Assembly (NCBI GenBank): GCA_031279305.1
Contig: JAITIS010000078.1
Span: 1 to 22,855, forward strand
Source: Candidatus Margulisiibacteriota bacterium
GTDB taxonomy: Bacteria > Margulisbacteria > Termititenacia > Termititenacales > Termititenacaceae
Length of the DNA stretch: 22,855 nt
Direction of reading: 5' to 3'
How positions within the stretch are numbered: the stretch's first letter is position 1; the number at the start of each line of letters is the position of its first letter. This document shows, piece after piece, positions 1-8,966 of this stretch. The notes under the pieces are model-generated. The model was given only the letters and a program-made list of their open reading frames with translations, did not search any database and was not told the origin of the DNA. Made by a program: the position numbers and the translations under genes.

Positions 1-2289
1 AAAACTAAAACTTTGTTCACAATGATCCGACTGTTATGCGCCGCCGGGCGGTATGGCGATGCGGAATTATTGCTTAGTAAGAATATGCCAGTTTTTTATA
101 AGGCCGGATTTTACTTTGATAAATATTTTGATGATGTTGTGCGGCAGTTTTTTGCGAATAATTATCAAGGTAATAAAAAAATGATTGGTTTGCTGGCGCA
201 GGTGTTGCAATGGGAGATAGAAAAGAATTGTTTTTCGGGAAAGGAAGGAAACCAAGCGCTGGCGCGTTCTTTAGTAAATTTTGCAGAACAGTATGCTTTG
301 TGCGGGGAGACCAAACTGTCTCAAGATTATTTTAAGCGGGCTGACGCTTTGGCCAGACGCAGAATACCTTTGCATAAAAGGATTAGCCTGTTGCTGCCTG
401 TATTGAAACAACAGCCCAATATTTATGGCGTTTCGCAGGCAGAATTTCTGGACTCTGCCTATAAATATATTAGACACAATCTTTATAAGCATAAATTTGA
501 GAACATAAGGGAAATTTTATCAGATATAACTTATGCCTACGCCCTAACCGGAAATTATGATAAGACCGAGGAGATAGTTGAATATTTACGCAACAGTGGC
601 AGCATTTTTCGCGAAGTTGGCTCTGATTTAGAAAAAACAGACGAGCCAGAAATAAAGTATACTTTGCGTGGAGTGGATTGGAATCTAAATGAAGTTCAGC
701 CGCGCCCGGAGGCAGAAGAACGCTGGCGGCAAAAACACCGGCATTTGCAGCTGGCCAGCGCGGATGTAAGAGAAGCCAGCAATAAAAATTATGCGGTGGC
801 TCCAGACTCGGTAGACGATAATGCCGGCGCTTTCTTGAGCTGGCACAATGAATATGCAGATCGCCGCAATGCTCAAGTCCGGCAGGTGCTGGAAGACGAA
901 CGCTTGGCCGGAACGCTTCCGGCAGATGTTTTATACACAGTGCGCGGGGGCAAAGGCTACCGCTCCCGCCTGCTGGGTCTGGCTTCCGGCGGCAAAGAAA
1001 ATATTTTGCTGAATGATATTCCTTTGCAGGGCCAGGCGGAGCGGAAAAACGCGGTTTTACTGTCAAAGCTGAACGCTGATGAAAAACTGGTGGTTGTTGC
1101 CGCGGCCGATAACTATATTGATTTTAGCGAGGAGGACATCAATAAAATCCGGTCTTACTTTTCTCTGCCCGAAAAGCCCGGTTTGTTTTTTTATGATTTG
1201 CCAGCCGCGCGGCGGCCAAATTTAATTCCAGGCACCTTTCCGGAGTTGATAGAATATTTTAAGCAATCGGAAACAATTAAGTCGGATATTATGGATTTTT
1301 TAGCGGAACTGCCTTTTCTAACCGGACATACCGCTCAAGAGAAAAATTTGTTTGTGACCGTTTATAACGCTGTTTTGAATAGTTACGCTGAGTTTATGCA
1401 AAACCATAAAATTGGCGGAAAAAATAAAGACAATTCTGGAATTAAAATTCCTCTGCTCGGAACCATAACCGCCGGCTTAAAACGCTATATTACCTATACC
1501 TCTAATTTGCGGGGCGGAACCAAAATTCCTTTGGTGATTATTGCTAAGCAGTCTTTTCTAAGAGAAATGCGGGAGAAAATTAAGATACCGGCTTATGCCG
1601 GACACGATGTGACTTGGTACACTATCCTGAATGCTTGGCATTATGATCGTTTTTTCTGGCAAAACTTTAAGCCGGCGCTGATGAGCGCCGCGGATTGGCA
1701 GGCTGTGCAGGATAATATGCTAAAGCTGGCTAAAAAATATCATATTGATGTTAATAGCCGCCAGCAAAATGAATTACGGGTTTTTACAGGTAAATGGGCG
1801 GCGTTTGATGAGGTCTGGGATACTATGGATTTTGTGGAAGCTGGCGGATCAAAACAAAATAATATTGTGGTAGAAAGTAAATATCGCTTATCAGAACATA
1901 CTGCCGCCGGTATTCAGCGCGATGAAAAAAATGCCAAAGTTATAATTATGGGGAATCCGGAGCAGATTAAAGGACGGGTTGTGGTCGGCACAGATCAGGA
2001 TTTTTTGTTGCGTTACTCGCCTCTGGGCACCTTGCTTTACCAGATAGATTTGCCGGCAGATGCGGAAATACATCTGCATAAAAATCATATGCTGGTGCAA
2101 TTGGCTGGCGAGTACTATGCAATGACCTTGCTGCCTGTGTCCCGCCGGAATCTGGACAGCACGACAGTATATTGCTATCAAAAAGCGGAAATGACCGGAG
2201 ACGCTGGACAAAAGAAATATGTGTATAAGCCAGTCGAGTACAAACAATATAAGGATTTCTTTTACGACTTTTGGCCGGGAAACAGGTAA
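1..2289 (+). CDS. Large unrecognised protein, 5'-truncated by the window edge
   Basis: I do not recognise this protein. The frame is open from base 1, and the first possible start inside the window is a TTG at 13 with no ribosome binding site, so the gene almost certainly begins upstream. About 762 codons are visible. The first 200 or so residues are helical with paired-helix spacing (AGRYGDAELLL, ALTGNYDKTEEIVEYL), suggesting TPR-like repeats. The rest is mixed alpha/beta, with no catalytic motif I can name, and it ends in an aromatic-rich tail (YKQYKDFFYDFWPGNR). No membrane segment or signal peptide is visible, but the N-terminus is missing. It is AT-richer than the housekeeping genes further right. 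It is followed by 115 bp of non-coding DNA before hemW and need not be co-transcribed with it. That it is a real gene is well supported by its length; its function is open. Confidence 0.8.
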   Translation, partial: KTKTLFTMIRLLCAAGRYGDAELLLSKNMPVFYKAGFYFDKYFDDVVRQFFANNYQGNKKMIGLLAQVLQWEIEKNCFSGKEGNQALARSLVNFAEQYALCGETKLSQDYFKRADALARRRIPLHKRISLLLPVLKQQPNIYGVSQAEFLDSAYKYIRHNLYKHKFENIREILSDITYAYALTGNYDKTEEIVEYLRNSGSIFREVGSDLEKTDEPEIKYTLRGVDWNLNEVQPRPEAEERWRQKHRHLQLASADVREASNKNYAVAPDSVDDNAGAFLSWHNEYADRRNAQVRQVLEDERLAGTLPADVLYTVRGGKGYRSRLLGLASGGKENILLNDIPLQGQAERKNAVLLSKLNADEKLVVVAAADNYIDFSEEDINKIRSYFSLPEKPGLFFYDLPAARRPNLIPGTFPELIEYFKQSETIKSDIMDFLAELPFLTGHTAQEKNLFVTVYNAVLNSYAEFMQNHKIGGKNKDNSGIKIPLLGTITAGLKRYITYTSNLRGGTKIPLVIIAKQSFLREMREKIKIPAYAGHDVTWYTILNAWHYDRFFWQNFKPALMSAADWQAVQDNMLKLAKKYHIDVNSRQQNELRVFTGKWAAFDEVWDTMDFVEAGGSKQNNIVVESKYRLSEHTAAGIQRDEKNAKVIIMGNPEQIKGRVVVGTDQDFLLRYSPLGTLLYQIDLPADAEIHLHKNHMLVQLAGEYYAMTLLPVSRRNLDSTTVYCYQKAEMTGDAGQKKYVYKPVEYKQYKDFFYDFWPGNR

Positions 2290-2404
2290 TGGCGTCTTTC
2301 TGGTGAGGCTAAAGAACACAGACCAAGGCGCAAATTTTTTCCATATTTTTAATAGTTTCTGGAACTGATTTAGAGTAAAATAAACAGCAAGGGGGATTTT
2401 CCGC
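2290..2404 (+). promoter_or_regulatory. Intergenic gap with possible hemW promoter and Shine-Dalgarno
   Basis: This 115 bp AT-rich gap is the longest non-coding stretch in the window. It holds a TAAAAT that could be a -10 box at 2376-2381, with no convincing -35, and a purine-rich AAGGGGGAT at 2389-2397, about 8 nt before the GTG start of hemW. A T-run (about 2335-2340) is present, but no stem precedes it, so I do not call a terminator. Confidence 0.4.
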
Positions 2405-3481
2405 GTGGCCGCGCTTTACATTCACATACCTTTTTGTTTACAAAAATGTAAATATTGCGATTTTGTAAGTTTTCCCTTACAAAATTGTATTCCCGATGAA
2501 TATGTTAAGTGTATCTGCACGGAACTTGAGGAATACAGCGGGGATAGTATAATAATTTCTACAATATACATCGGAGGGGGGACGCCGAGTTTACTTTCAG
2601 AGGCACAACTGGCCAAAATTATCCAGGGTGTAAAGTTTAACTTTACTGTAAGTGACAATATAGAGTTTACGCTGGAGGCAAATCCAGAAACGTACTCCAC
2701 GGAAAAATTTCTGGCCTACCGCGCTCTGGGAGTCAACCGCATTTCACTGGGGGTGCAGTCCTTTAGGTATTTATCCGCTCTGGGCAGGGTACACTCTAAA
2801 GAGCAGGCGGAAAATGCCCTGCGGGGGATAAAGAATATTTTTGCCAATGTCAGCTTGGATCTGATGAACAATCTGCCGGGACAGACGCTGGCGGAAGCGC
2901 GGAACGATTTGCTGGCGGCGGTCAGTTTTGCGCCGCAGCATATTTCCTGCTACGAACTGACGGTGGAGCACGGCGCGCCGCTGGCCGCGGAAAAAACCGT
3001 TCAAAATGCACAGGGAGCGGAAATGTATCTGCAGACGAAAAAAATATTGGAACAGCACGGCTACCGGCAGTACGAGATTTCGAATTATGCTTTAGCCGGT
3101 TTTGAGTCCCGGCACAATCTGGCTTACTGGTCGGATGAATCGTATATCGGCGCGGGACTGGCCGCGCACGGTTATGATCAGGCAAAGCAGCTGCGTTATG
3201 CCAATACGGCGGACTTAAAAAAATATATGCGAGTATTTGGAAAACCTGAAATCTGCGGCGGAGAAAGCGCGCGCGCGGAGGAGCCGGAAAATAGCTTTAA
3301 TAAAATAATGCTGGGCCTGCGCAAAAACTCCGGCATACCCCTGCAGTATTTTTCCGAGGAACAGAAATGCCAAGCGGAGGAATTGCAAAAAAAAGGCCTG
3401 CTGATTTTAGAAAACGCAAACTGCCGCGCCACCGCTGCCGGCCGGCTGGTTTTGAATAAAATATTGCTGGAGTTTATGTGA
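2405..3481 (+). CDS. hemW: HemW-like radical SAM protein (heme chaperone / former oxygen-independent coproporphyrinogen oxidase-like)
   Basis: This 358-residue protein matches the HemW family in length and motifs. The radical-SAM cluster motif CLQKCKYC (Cys11, Cys15, Cys18) lies just after the first beta strand. The position two after Cys18 is Phe, not the extra Cys of true HemN, which favours HemW over the porphyrin-forming oxidase. GGGTPSLL (about 57-64) is the SAM-binding glycine motif, and YEISNYA and SRHNLAYW in the second half are family signatures. HemW proteins are cytoplasmic and are thought to insert heme into acceptor proteins; no heme biosynthesis gene is seen nearby. The start is a GTG with a strong purine-rich ribosome binding site. 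Its TGA overlaps the GTG of the next gene, so the two are probably translationally coupled. The first 300 bp are much AT-richer than the remainder. Confidence 0.9.
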   Translation: MAALYIHIPFCLQKCKYCDFVSFPLQNCIPDEYVKCICTELEEYSGDSIIISTIYIGGGTPSLLSEAQLAKIIQGVKFNFTVSDNIEFTLEANPETYSTEKFLAYRALGVNRISLGVQSFRYLSALGRVHSKEQAENALRGIKNIFANVSLDLMNNLPGQTLAEARNDLLAAVSFAPQHISCYELTVEHGAPLAAEKTVQNAQGAEMYLQTKKILEQHGYRQYEISNYALAGFESRHNLAYWSDESYIGAGLAAHGYDQAKQLRYANTADLKKYMRVFGKPEICGGESARAEEPENSFNKIMLGLRKNSGIPLQYFSEEQKCQAEELQKKGLLILENANCRATAAGRLVLNKILLEFM

Positions 3482-6400
3482 AAAAGTACTGGGGGATACT
3501 TTTGTTTTTGCTGATCCTGCCCCTGTCGGCCAAAGATCCGATGGGCCGGGGCAAGTCCGCTTTTCAGCCGGGGCGCGCCTACCCGCAGGTGGATATTTCC
3601 GGTTTTGAGGAACTGGAATACAACAGTCTGGATCAGTCCGGCGCGCCGGAAAAATATCAGAATACCACCGAGTACGCCAGACTGCCGGCTTCCGTGAAAG
3701 TTTATGACGGCCTGCGCCACCGGCGTTTGATCGATCTCGAAGGCCAGATCAGCGAAAAATTGTACGTCCGTTACAAAATCAGCCAAGACCCTGACCTGCC
3801 GCAGGAAACAGATATTTACGTGGAATACGCCAATTTCTCGGTTTATTTCGGCAAATATGACGCTTACCTGAGCAACGGCTCGCTGTTTTCGCTGGGCAAG
3901 AGCATAGACGGTCTGCATATGGATTATCTGGCTGAAAATTTTGAGATCGAAGGCATTTACGGCGAGGAGCGTTCGCACGAGCGAGAGTTTTCTTTTTACG
4001 GCTCCGGCCAGCGCGAGTACAGTCTGGGGCAGACGAACATTCAAGAAGGTTCTTTGCAGGTGCGCTTAAACGGCGAGGAATTGGCCGACAGCGCTTACCG
4101 CATAGATTATTTTGACGGCAAAATTATTTTTAATAATATTCTCTCTAGTTTGGACAGAGTCGACGGCTCTTATGAATATTTAGACCCGATAGAAGATTTT
4201 TTGCCGATCAGCTCCAAAGTGCGCTTAAGCGGAGTGCAGCACCGGTATAAAACTTACCGCGGCACGGAAACTAAACTGGTCACAGCCAGCGCTGCCTATC
4301 GTTATACGCCCGAGGAGAGAGTAACGGTTTCATCCTCTCTGGACGGCCTGTGGGAGCTGACGGATTTTCAATACGCAGACCGCAGCCTGCTGGTCAGGGT
4401 GCAGGATAAGCAATTCAAAGGCGTGTATGCGTATATCGGAGACGACGATAGCCGCATCCCCCTGAGATTGACCGATAATCTCTGGACGCTCAGTCTTCCA
4501 ATGTCGTCTTCCGGCCTTAAGTGGCTGGCCGTGGAGTACGAAACGGAAAGTCTAAATGTAGGCAAAATGTACGCTCTGTCTATTGAGGAAATAATCTCCA
4601 GCCCTTCAGTGGAAACGACGGCGACAGAAAACACTGAGGAAGCGTTTGATGAAAATCTGGCTGGGACGGAGGAGACCGGGCTGGAACTGCCAGAAATCCC
4701 GGAGATTTCTGAAACTTTGGAGCCAGCCGCGGAACAGCGGTACACGGTAAAACAGGCCGGAAGTGATAATTATATTATCGTTTTGCCGGACGGCTACGTG
4801 TTTTTTGAGCAGACCAAATTTCCGCGCAATACCCGGCTCGAATTTTCTTTTCAGCCCAAACCGGAGCTGCCGGCGCCGGAACAAATATTGGTGAATTTCA
4901 AGGCGGACACGATGGTGATGCTTAGAGATGATAACAAAGGCGGTTACACGCTGAGCCGGCCGCTAAGAAGCGACGAAGCGCTCGGCGAAAACAATTGTTA
5001 TCTGGCTCTGGATTACGGCGGCGGCGACGAGCGGACTTACAAAATACCTTTTGTTGTGGACTATGCCGCGCAGCAGGAGCATAACTTAAACCGGATACAG
5101 TTGACAGAGTATCCTCTGCTTTCTTTTGGCGAAAAAGTTTTTTTAAGCGGCGAACAGTTGGAGCTTAACAAAGATTATAAAGTAAATTACGCCACCGGCG
5201 TGGTGACTTTTCTGCGTCCGGTGCCGGCCGCGGCGGAAGATCTGCGGGTGGAATATACGTATAATCAGACCAAAGCCGCGCAGGAGATTCTCAAAGGCGA
5301 TGAAACCCAAGGCCCCTACAAACTGGCCAATACGCTGATCGTGCCGGAAAGCGTATCCGTGCTGGTCAATAATCTAACAATGACCGCGGGGGAGGATTAC
5401 AAGCTGAATGCCGAAACCGGCGCCATTAGTTTTACCCGCAAAATAAAAACGGTGGACACCATTCAGGTGAATTATAAATTTTATGTTTCGCTCACGCCGG
5501 CTGCCGAGCAGAAAAAAGAGAGTTTTGTGATCAGCTCTTATTTCGTGCAGGAACAGGCCAAATCCGCGGAGAGCGAGGGAATGGACGCCTATACGCTATC
5601 CGCCGGTGAGCTGGCGATCACTGCCGATGCCGGCGCGGCAACCATCAATATCCCGATAAAATATCTGCCTATCGTGGCCGGCACGCTGGAAGTATATGAC
5701 GGCTCTGCCAAAATACCGGACAGCGCTTATTTAATCAGCAAAAATCGCTCGGAATATAACGGCTTGATCGTCATCTCCGGCGCTTACACGCCGGCCAATC
5801 TCTCGGCCTCTTTTGACCAGAGCGGCACCGCGCTGGCGCCCAAAGTGCATTTCGGCGGCAACAACCAGACCACGATTATTCTGGACGATATTATGTCCAA
5901 TCTGCCCAAGCCGATCGTGTATGAGTCGATAATACTGGAAGCGAAGGGCAAAGACAGCGCTTTTTATGTGCCGCTGGTTTACAAGCGGGATTACATCATC
6001 GGCTACCGCGAAGACCTGATGATCGCCACGCGCGACGCCAACGGCGACGCTGTGGTGCGGGAAGATTTTGACGCTTGGCAAAGAGGCGTCATTACTTTCA
6101 TCACCGGCAACGTGATTTCCGGCTATGATGTGTACAGCGGCTTCGCGCCGGAAGATCAGTTCCGCTTGACTTACAAAATATCCAACGCGGAAACGGTGGA
6201 CCCCGGCGATATACTGCACCAGACTTATGGCACGAAATTTACGGTGTCGCCGGTGGACTGGCTGCGCGCGGATGTGGAGTACAACGAAAGCCGCAAGCAG
6301 TATCAGCGTTCTGTCCTGCCCGCAGAGGTAACCGCCAACGGACAGCAGGAGATATATTTGGCCACACTTCTCGGTTTTGCTAATCCGCAGGATATAGAAG

Positions 6401-8925
6401 TCGTGGAGGACAGCGAGCAGGTGTATATCAATGAGCGTTTGCAGATCAAAAACGATCATTATTCTATTTCCTACAAAGGCGGCATCGTGCGTTTTCGCTC
6501 CGGGCTGGTTTTAAGCCCGTCCGACAATGTGCGGGTCGCGTTTTCTTACTATGCCTCTGGCATTGGAGAAGAAGACGCCGTGCTGGAGAAAGCCAGCGCC
6601 GCCAAAGTCGATCTGACTATGCGGCTGGGACGCACGGATATTACCGCCGGCTATGTGACGGTAAACTCCCAGTATGATCCGGTCGGCAATCCCCCGGCGC
6701 TGTATCCGGCCGGCACGGAAGCCAAAAATATCATCATCAATTCCCGTCCGGCAGACAGACTGCAGTTATACTCGCGCGTGGAGCAGCAAAACAGGCTGGT
6801 TGGCGTTTACTCTGATGATAATACAGTCGACCGCTATCAAAACACGGTTTATCAAAATTACAAGGCCGCTTACGGCTTTAACCAGAATGACAGCGTCGCG
6901 CTGGCCTACAACCGCACGGATGTCGACGCGCCGGGCGGCGCGCTGGACGACGCCGGCGCCAATAACCGCCAGCAGGATTATCAGATGGACTTAAATGTCG
7001 GGCCGGATTTTTTCCGCACAGGGGTTTTCTTAAAAAACGCGGAAGCTTTTGCGAATAATTATGATGCGCCGGAGGCTTCCAGCAAAGCGTACAACCGCAA
7101 CGCCAAGCTGACTAATTATTTTCGGCCGTTAAAAGACTTGAATTTCAGCAGCTCTTACGCCCGGAATATAGATGACCGTTTTGATAATATCCGCTCTCTC
7201 AGCGAATCGCACGCTTATACGGAATTGATCAAATACAATCCTTGGACTATTGACAGCAGTTTTGAATATTCCGGCGCGGATTATTCCAGCGGCACCGCGG
7301 AAAATCACACGGATTTTACCAGCGCGCTGGGACGTGACCGCAAGCAGGTTTTCAATCTGACTTTCCGCAGACCGCCGGAATTAAAAAGCGCGCTGTGGGA
7401 AGAACTCTATGCGCATTATGACAACACTTATTCCGCTATAGCCACAGACCTCCATCAGCAGGCGCCGAATACTTCCCGCCTGAATAATTTTAACGCCGCG
7501 CTGCGCCCTTACGATATTATCACGCTGGGCTACGATGACCGCTACAGCTACGGTCTGCTGGAAAATATGAGCCGCCACGATTTTTATCAAGAAAATATTT
7601 ATAAATTTTCCCGTTTTTATCCGGCCAAGCACATAGGCTCCCTGCCGGCGGATTTTCTGATTGTCAACAAAGTCGAGGTGTCGAAAAAAGCCAATGAAAA
7701 CGCCCGTTCTGTAGAGTCCGGCGATACCCTGCACACCTATTCGCTGGATAATTATTTTAATGTTTTGCAGAATTACACGCTCAATCCTCTGGATCAACTG
7801 ACTATGGAGCTGGAATTTAACAGCAATAATGTTGAACGTTACAGCGAGGCGCTGTACAAAACCGGCGATTCTTATACGGAGAGCGTGGAGCCGCAGAACA
7901 CGCAGAAAATGAAAATGAATTACGCGCTGACCGAACTCTGGGGTTTTAGCAATATTGCCTATGTCTGGAATTTAGATAGCTCACAGAAGCGCATCAGCAA
8001 AATCACCCAAGCCTTAAACGCCGCTCCGACGCATAACCGGGATGATTTAGACAGCGGCACCAATTATATGACGTTAGGCTACAACTTTTTAGGCTCTTTT
8101 ACCGGCGCGCACACTTTGCAAACGCTGGAGGAGTTTAAGCGCAAGACAGGAGAGGGCACCCGCTATTCTTACGGCCAGACTGACGCTTTCAGCCTGCGTT
8201 ATGATATTCCTTTCACCGGCGTGGGGCTGACTTACGGCCTGACACGCGTCTATAACAATCAATTCCGTTATGTGAACGGCATTATCAGCAAAGGCAGCGT
8301 GTTCAAAGATCTGTACAATGAAAAACTCCTGCGTTTTGACGACACCCAGCGCTACACTATAGATTACACTTTGTTTCCCCAGCTGGTTATGGACGGCTCG
8401 CTGTATTTCCGTAAAGTGGAACAGGAGATACAGAGCGGGCGGCTGACTAGCGCTTTTCTCAAAAGCCGCGGCGTGATCAATTCTAAATCATATGAATTTG
8501 GCGTCACTTACCGGCCGCTGACTGAGCTGTCTATGCGCTACGGCTGGCGGCAGAATGTTTTTGATCTGGGGTTTGGCGAGGAGTCCAGATTTACGGCCAA
8601 ATACACGCCGCTCAAATTTAATCTGGGCGAGCTGAGCTACAATTATGAAAATGTTTTTACTTACGGCAAAGGCACCAATGACCCGGAGCAGAATGACAGC
8701 TTAAACAGCCAGAACGGTTTTGTGCAGACCGCGGTGGTCGACCGCGACGACATCAAGGTGACCAACACGCTCATTTTCCGGGTCAATCAGGATATTTCCA
8801 ATGTCATTATTGACAATATGATCATCGACATCAATCTGACCAGACTGCATTTCTGGGACAAGATAAATGATTCTTATTCTTATTCTTTGAACGCTTTTTA
8901 TGCCAAAGGCACGATCAACTTTTGA
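3478..8925 (+). CDS. Giant secreted outer-membrane protein: N-terminal beta repeats plus C-terminal beta-barrel
   Basis: This 1815-residue protein has a clear signal peptide (MKKYWGILLFLLILPLSA, cleavage probably after Ala18). Four copies of a beta-rich repeat can be seen, with a consensus like V-x-L-x-G-x-x-L-x-x-x-x-x-Y-x-[IVL]-x-x-x-x-G-x-[IV]-x-F, then a D-x-[IVL]-x-V-x-Y-x-Y strand. They lie near residues 193-235, 553-596, 627-670 and 980-1026. An acidic Glu/Thr/Pro-rich linker (about 372-418) separates the first module from the rest. From about 1035 to the end, alternating strands rich in Tyr, Asn and Asp look like a large beta-barrel. The last strand ends in NAFYAKGTINF, with the terminal Phe typical of BAM substrates. 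The GTG start overlaps the hemW stop (GTGA). Function is unknown; an export or adhesion channel similar in plan to SprA-type proteins is possible, but I cannot establish homology. Confidence 0.85.
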   Translation: MKKYWGILLFLLILPLSAKDPMGRGKSAFQPGRAYPQVDISGFEELEYNSLDQSGAPEKYQNTTEYARLPASVKVYDGLRHRRLIDLEGQISEKLYVRYKISQDPDLPQETDIYVEYANFSVYFGKYDAYLSNGSLFSLGKSIDGLHMDYLAENFEIEGIYGEERSHEREFSFYGSGQREYSLGQTNIQEGSLQVRLNGEELADSAYRIDYFDGKIIFNNILSSLDRVDGSYEYLDPIEDFLPISSKVRLSGVQHRYKTYRGTETKLVTASAAYRYTPEERVTVSSSLDGLWELTDFQYADRSLLVRVQDKQFKGVYAYIGDDDSRIPLRLTDNLWTLSLPMSSSGLKWLAVEYETESLNVGKMYALSIEEIISSPSVETTATENTEEAFDENLAGTEETGLELPEIPEISETLEPAAEQRYTVKQAGSDNYIIVLPDGYVFFEQTKFPRNTRLEFSFQPKPELPAPEQILVNFKADTMVMLRDDNKGGYTLSRPLRSDEALGENNCYLALDYGGGDERTYKIPFVVDYAAQQEHNLNRIQLTEYPLLSFGEKVFLSGEQLELNKDYKVNYATGVVTFLRPVPAAAEDLRVEYTYNQTKAAQEILKGDETQGPYKLANTLIVPESVSVLVNNLTMTAGEDYKLNAETGAISFTRKIKTVDTIQVNYKFYVSLTPAAEQKKESFVISSYFVQEQAKSAESEGMDAYTLSAGELAITADAGAATINIPIKYLPIVAGTLEVYDGSAKIPDSAYLISKNRSEYNGLIVISGAYTPANLSASFDQSGTALAPKVHFGGNNQTTIILDDIMSNLPKPIVYESIILEAKGKDSAFYVPLVYKRDYIIGYREDLMIATRDANGDAVVREDFDAWQRGVITFITGNVISGYDVYSGFAPEDQFRLTYKISNAETVDPGDILHQTYGTKFTVSPVDWLRADVEYNESRKQYQRSVLPAEVTANGQQEIYLATLLGFANPQDIEVVEDSEQVYINERLQIKNDHYSISYKGGIVRFRSGLVLSPSDNVRVAFSYYASGIGEEDAVLEKASAAKVDLTMRLGRTDITAGYVTVNSQYDPVGNPPALYPAGTEAKNIIINSRPADRLQLYSRVEQQNRLVGVYSDDNTVDRYQNTVYQNYKAAYGFNQNDSVALAYNRTDVDAPGGALDDAGANNRQQDYQMDLNVGPDFFRTGVFLKNAEAFANNYDAPEASSKAYNRNAKLTNYFRPLKDLNFSSSYARNIDDRFDNIRSLSESHAYTELIKYNPWTIDSSFEYSGADYSSGTAENHTDFTSALGRDRKQVFNLTFRRPPELKSALWEELYAHYDNTYSAIATDLHQQAPNTSRLNNFNAALRPYDIITLGYDDRYSYGLLENMSRHDFYQENIYKFSRFYPAKHIGSLPADFLIVNKVEVSKKANENARSVESGDTLHTYSLDNYFNVLQNYTLNPLDQLTMELEFNSNNVERYSEALYKTGDSYTESVEPQNTQKMKMNYALTELWGFSNIAYVWNLDSSQKRISKITQALNAAPTHNRDDLDSGTNYMTLGYNFLGSFTGAHTLQTLEEFKRKTGEGTRYSYGQTDAFSLRYDIPFTGVGLTYGLTRVYNNQFRYVNGIISKGSVFKDLYNEKLLRFDDTQRYTIDYTLFPQLVMDGSLYFRKVEQEIQSGRLTSAFLKSRGVINSKSYEFGVTYRPLTELSMRYGWRQNVFDLGFGEESRFTAKYTPLKFNLGELSYNYENVFTYGKGTNDPEQNDSLNSQNGFVQTAVVDRDDIKVTNTLIFRVNQDISNVIIDNMIIDINLTRLHFWDKINDSYSYSLNAFYAKGTINF

Positions 8926-8932
8926 ACAGTAA

Positions 8933-8960
8933 TTAACAAGTGTTGGCGACGTGTTAGAAT
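8933..8960 (+). promoter_or_regulatory. Candidate promoter for the lytic transglycosylase gene
   Basis: TTAACA (8933-8938) and TAGAAT (8955-8960) are separated by 16 bp and resemble a sigma-70-type -35/-10 pair. Only 6 nt separate the -10 box from the ATG at 8967, and no Shine-Dalgarno is present, so transcription would start at or very near the start codon. This is inferred from sequence only. Confidence 0.4.
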
Positions 8961-8966
8961 TAAAAA

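Noticed and set aside
470..1066. 198-codon minus-strand open frame inside the left-edge gene
   Set aside because: Pro/Arg/Cys/His-rich, with no start signal, and opposite a longer and more protein-like frame.
2330..2345. T-run after the left-edge gene as a rho-independent terminator
   Set aside because: No GC-rich stem precedes the T-run.
3196..4044. 282-codon minus-strand open frame across the hemW/OMP junction
   Set aside because: It lies antisense to two well-supported coding regions and shows no recognisable motif or start signal.
5731..6459. 242-codon minus-strand open frame inside the large OMP gene
   Set aside because: His/Val/Ile-rich sequence typical of an antisense shadow; the plus strand encodes coherent beta repeats here.
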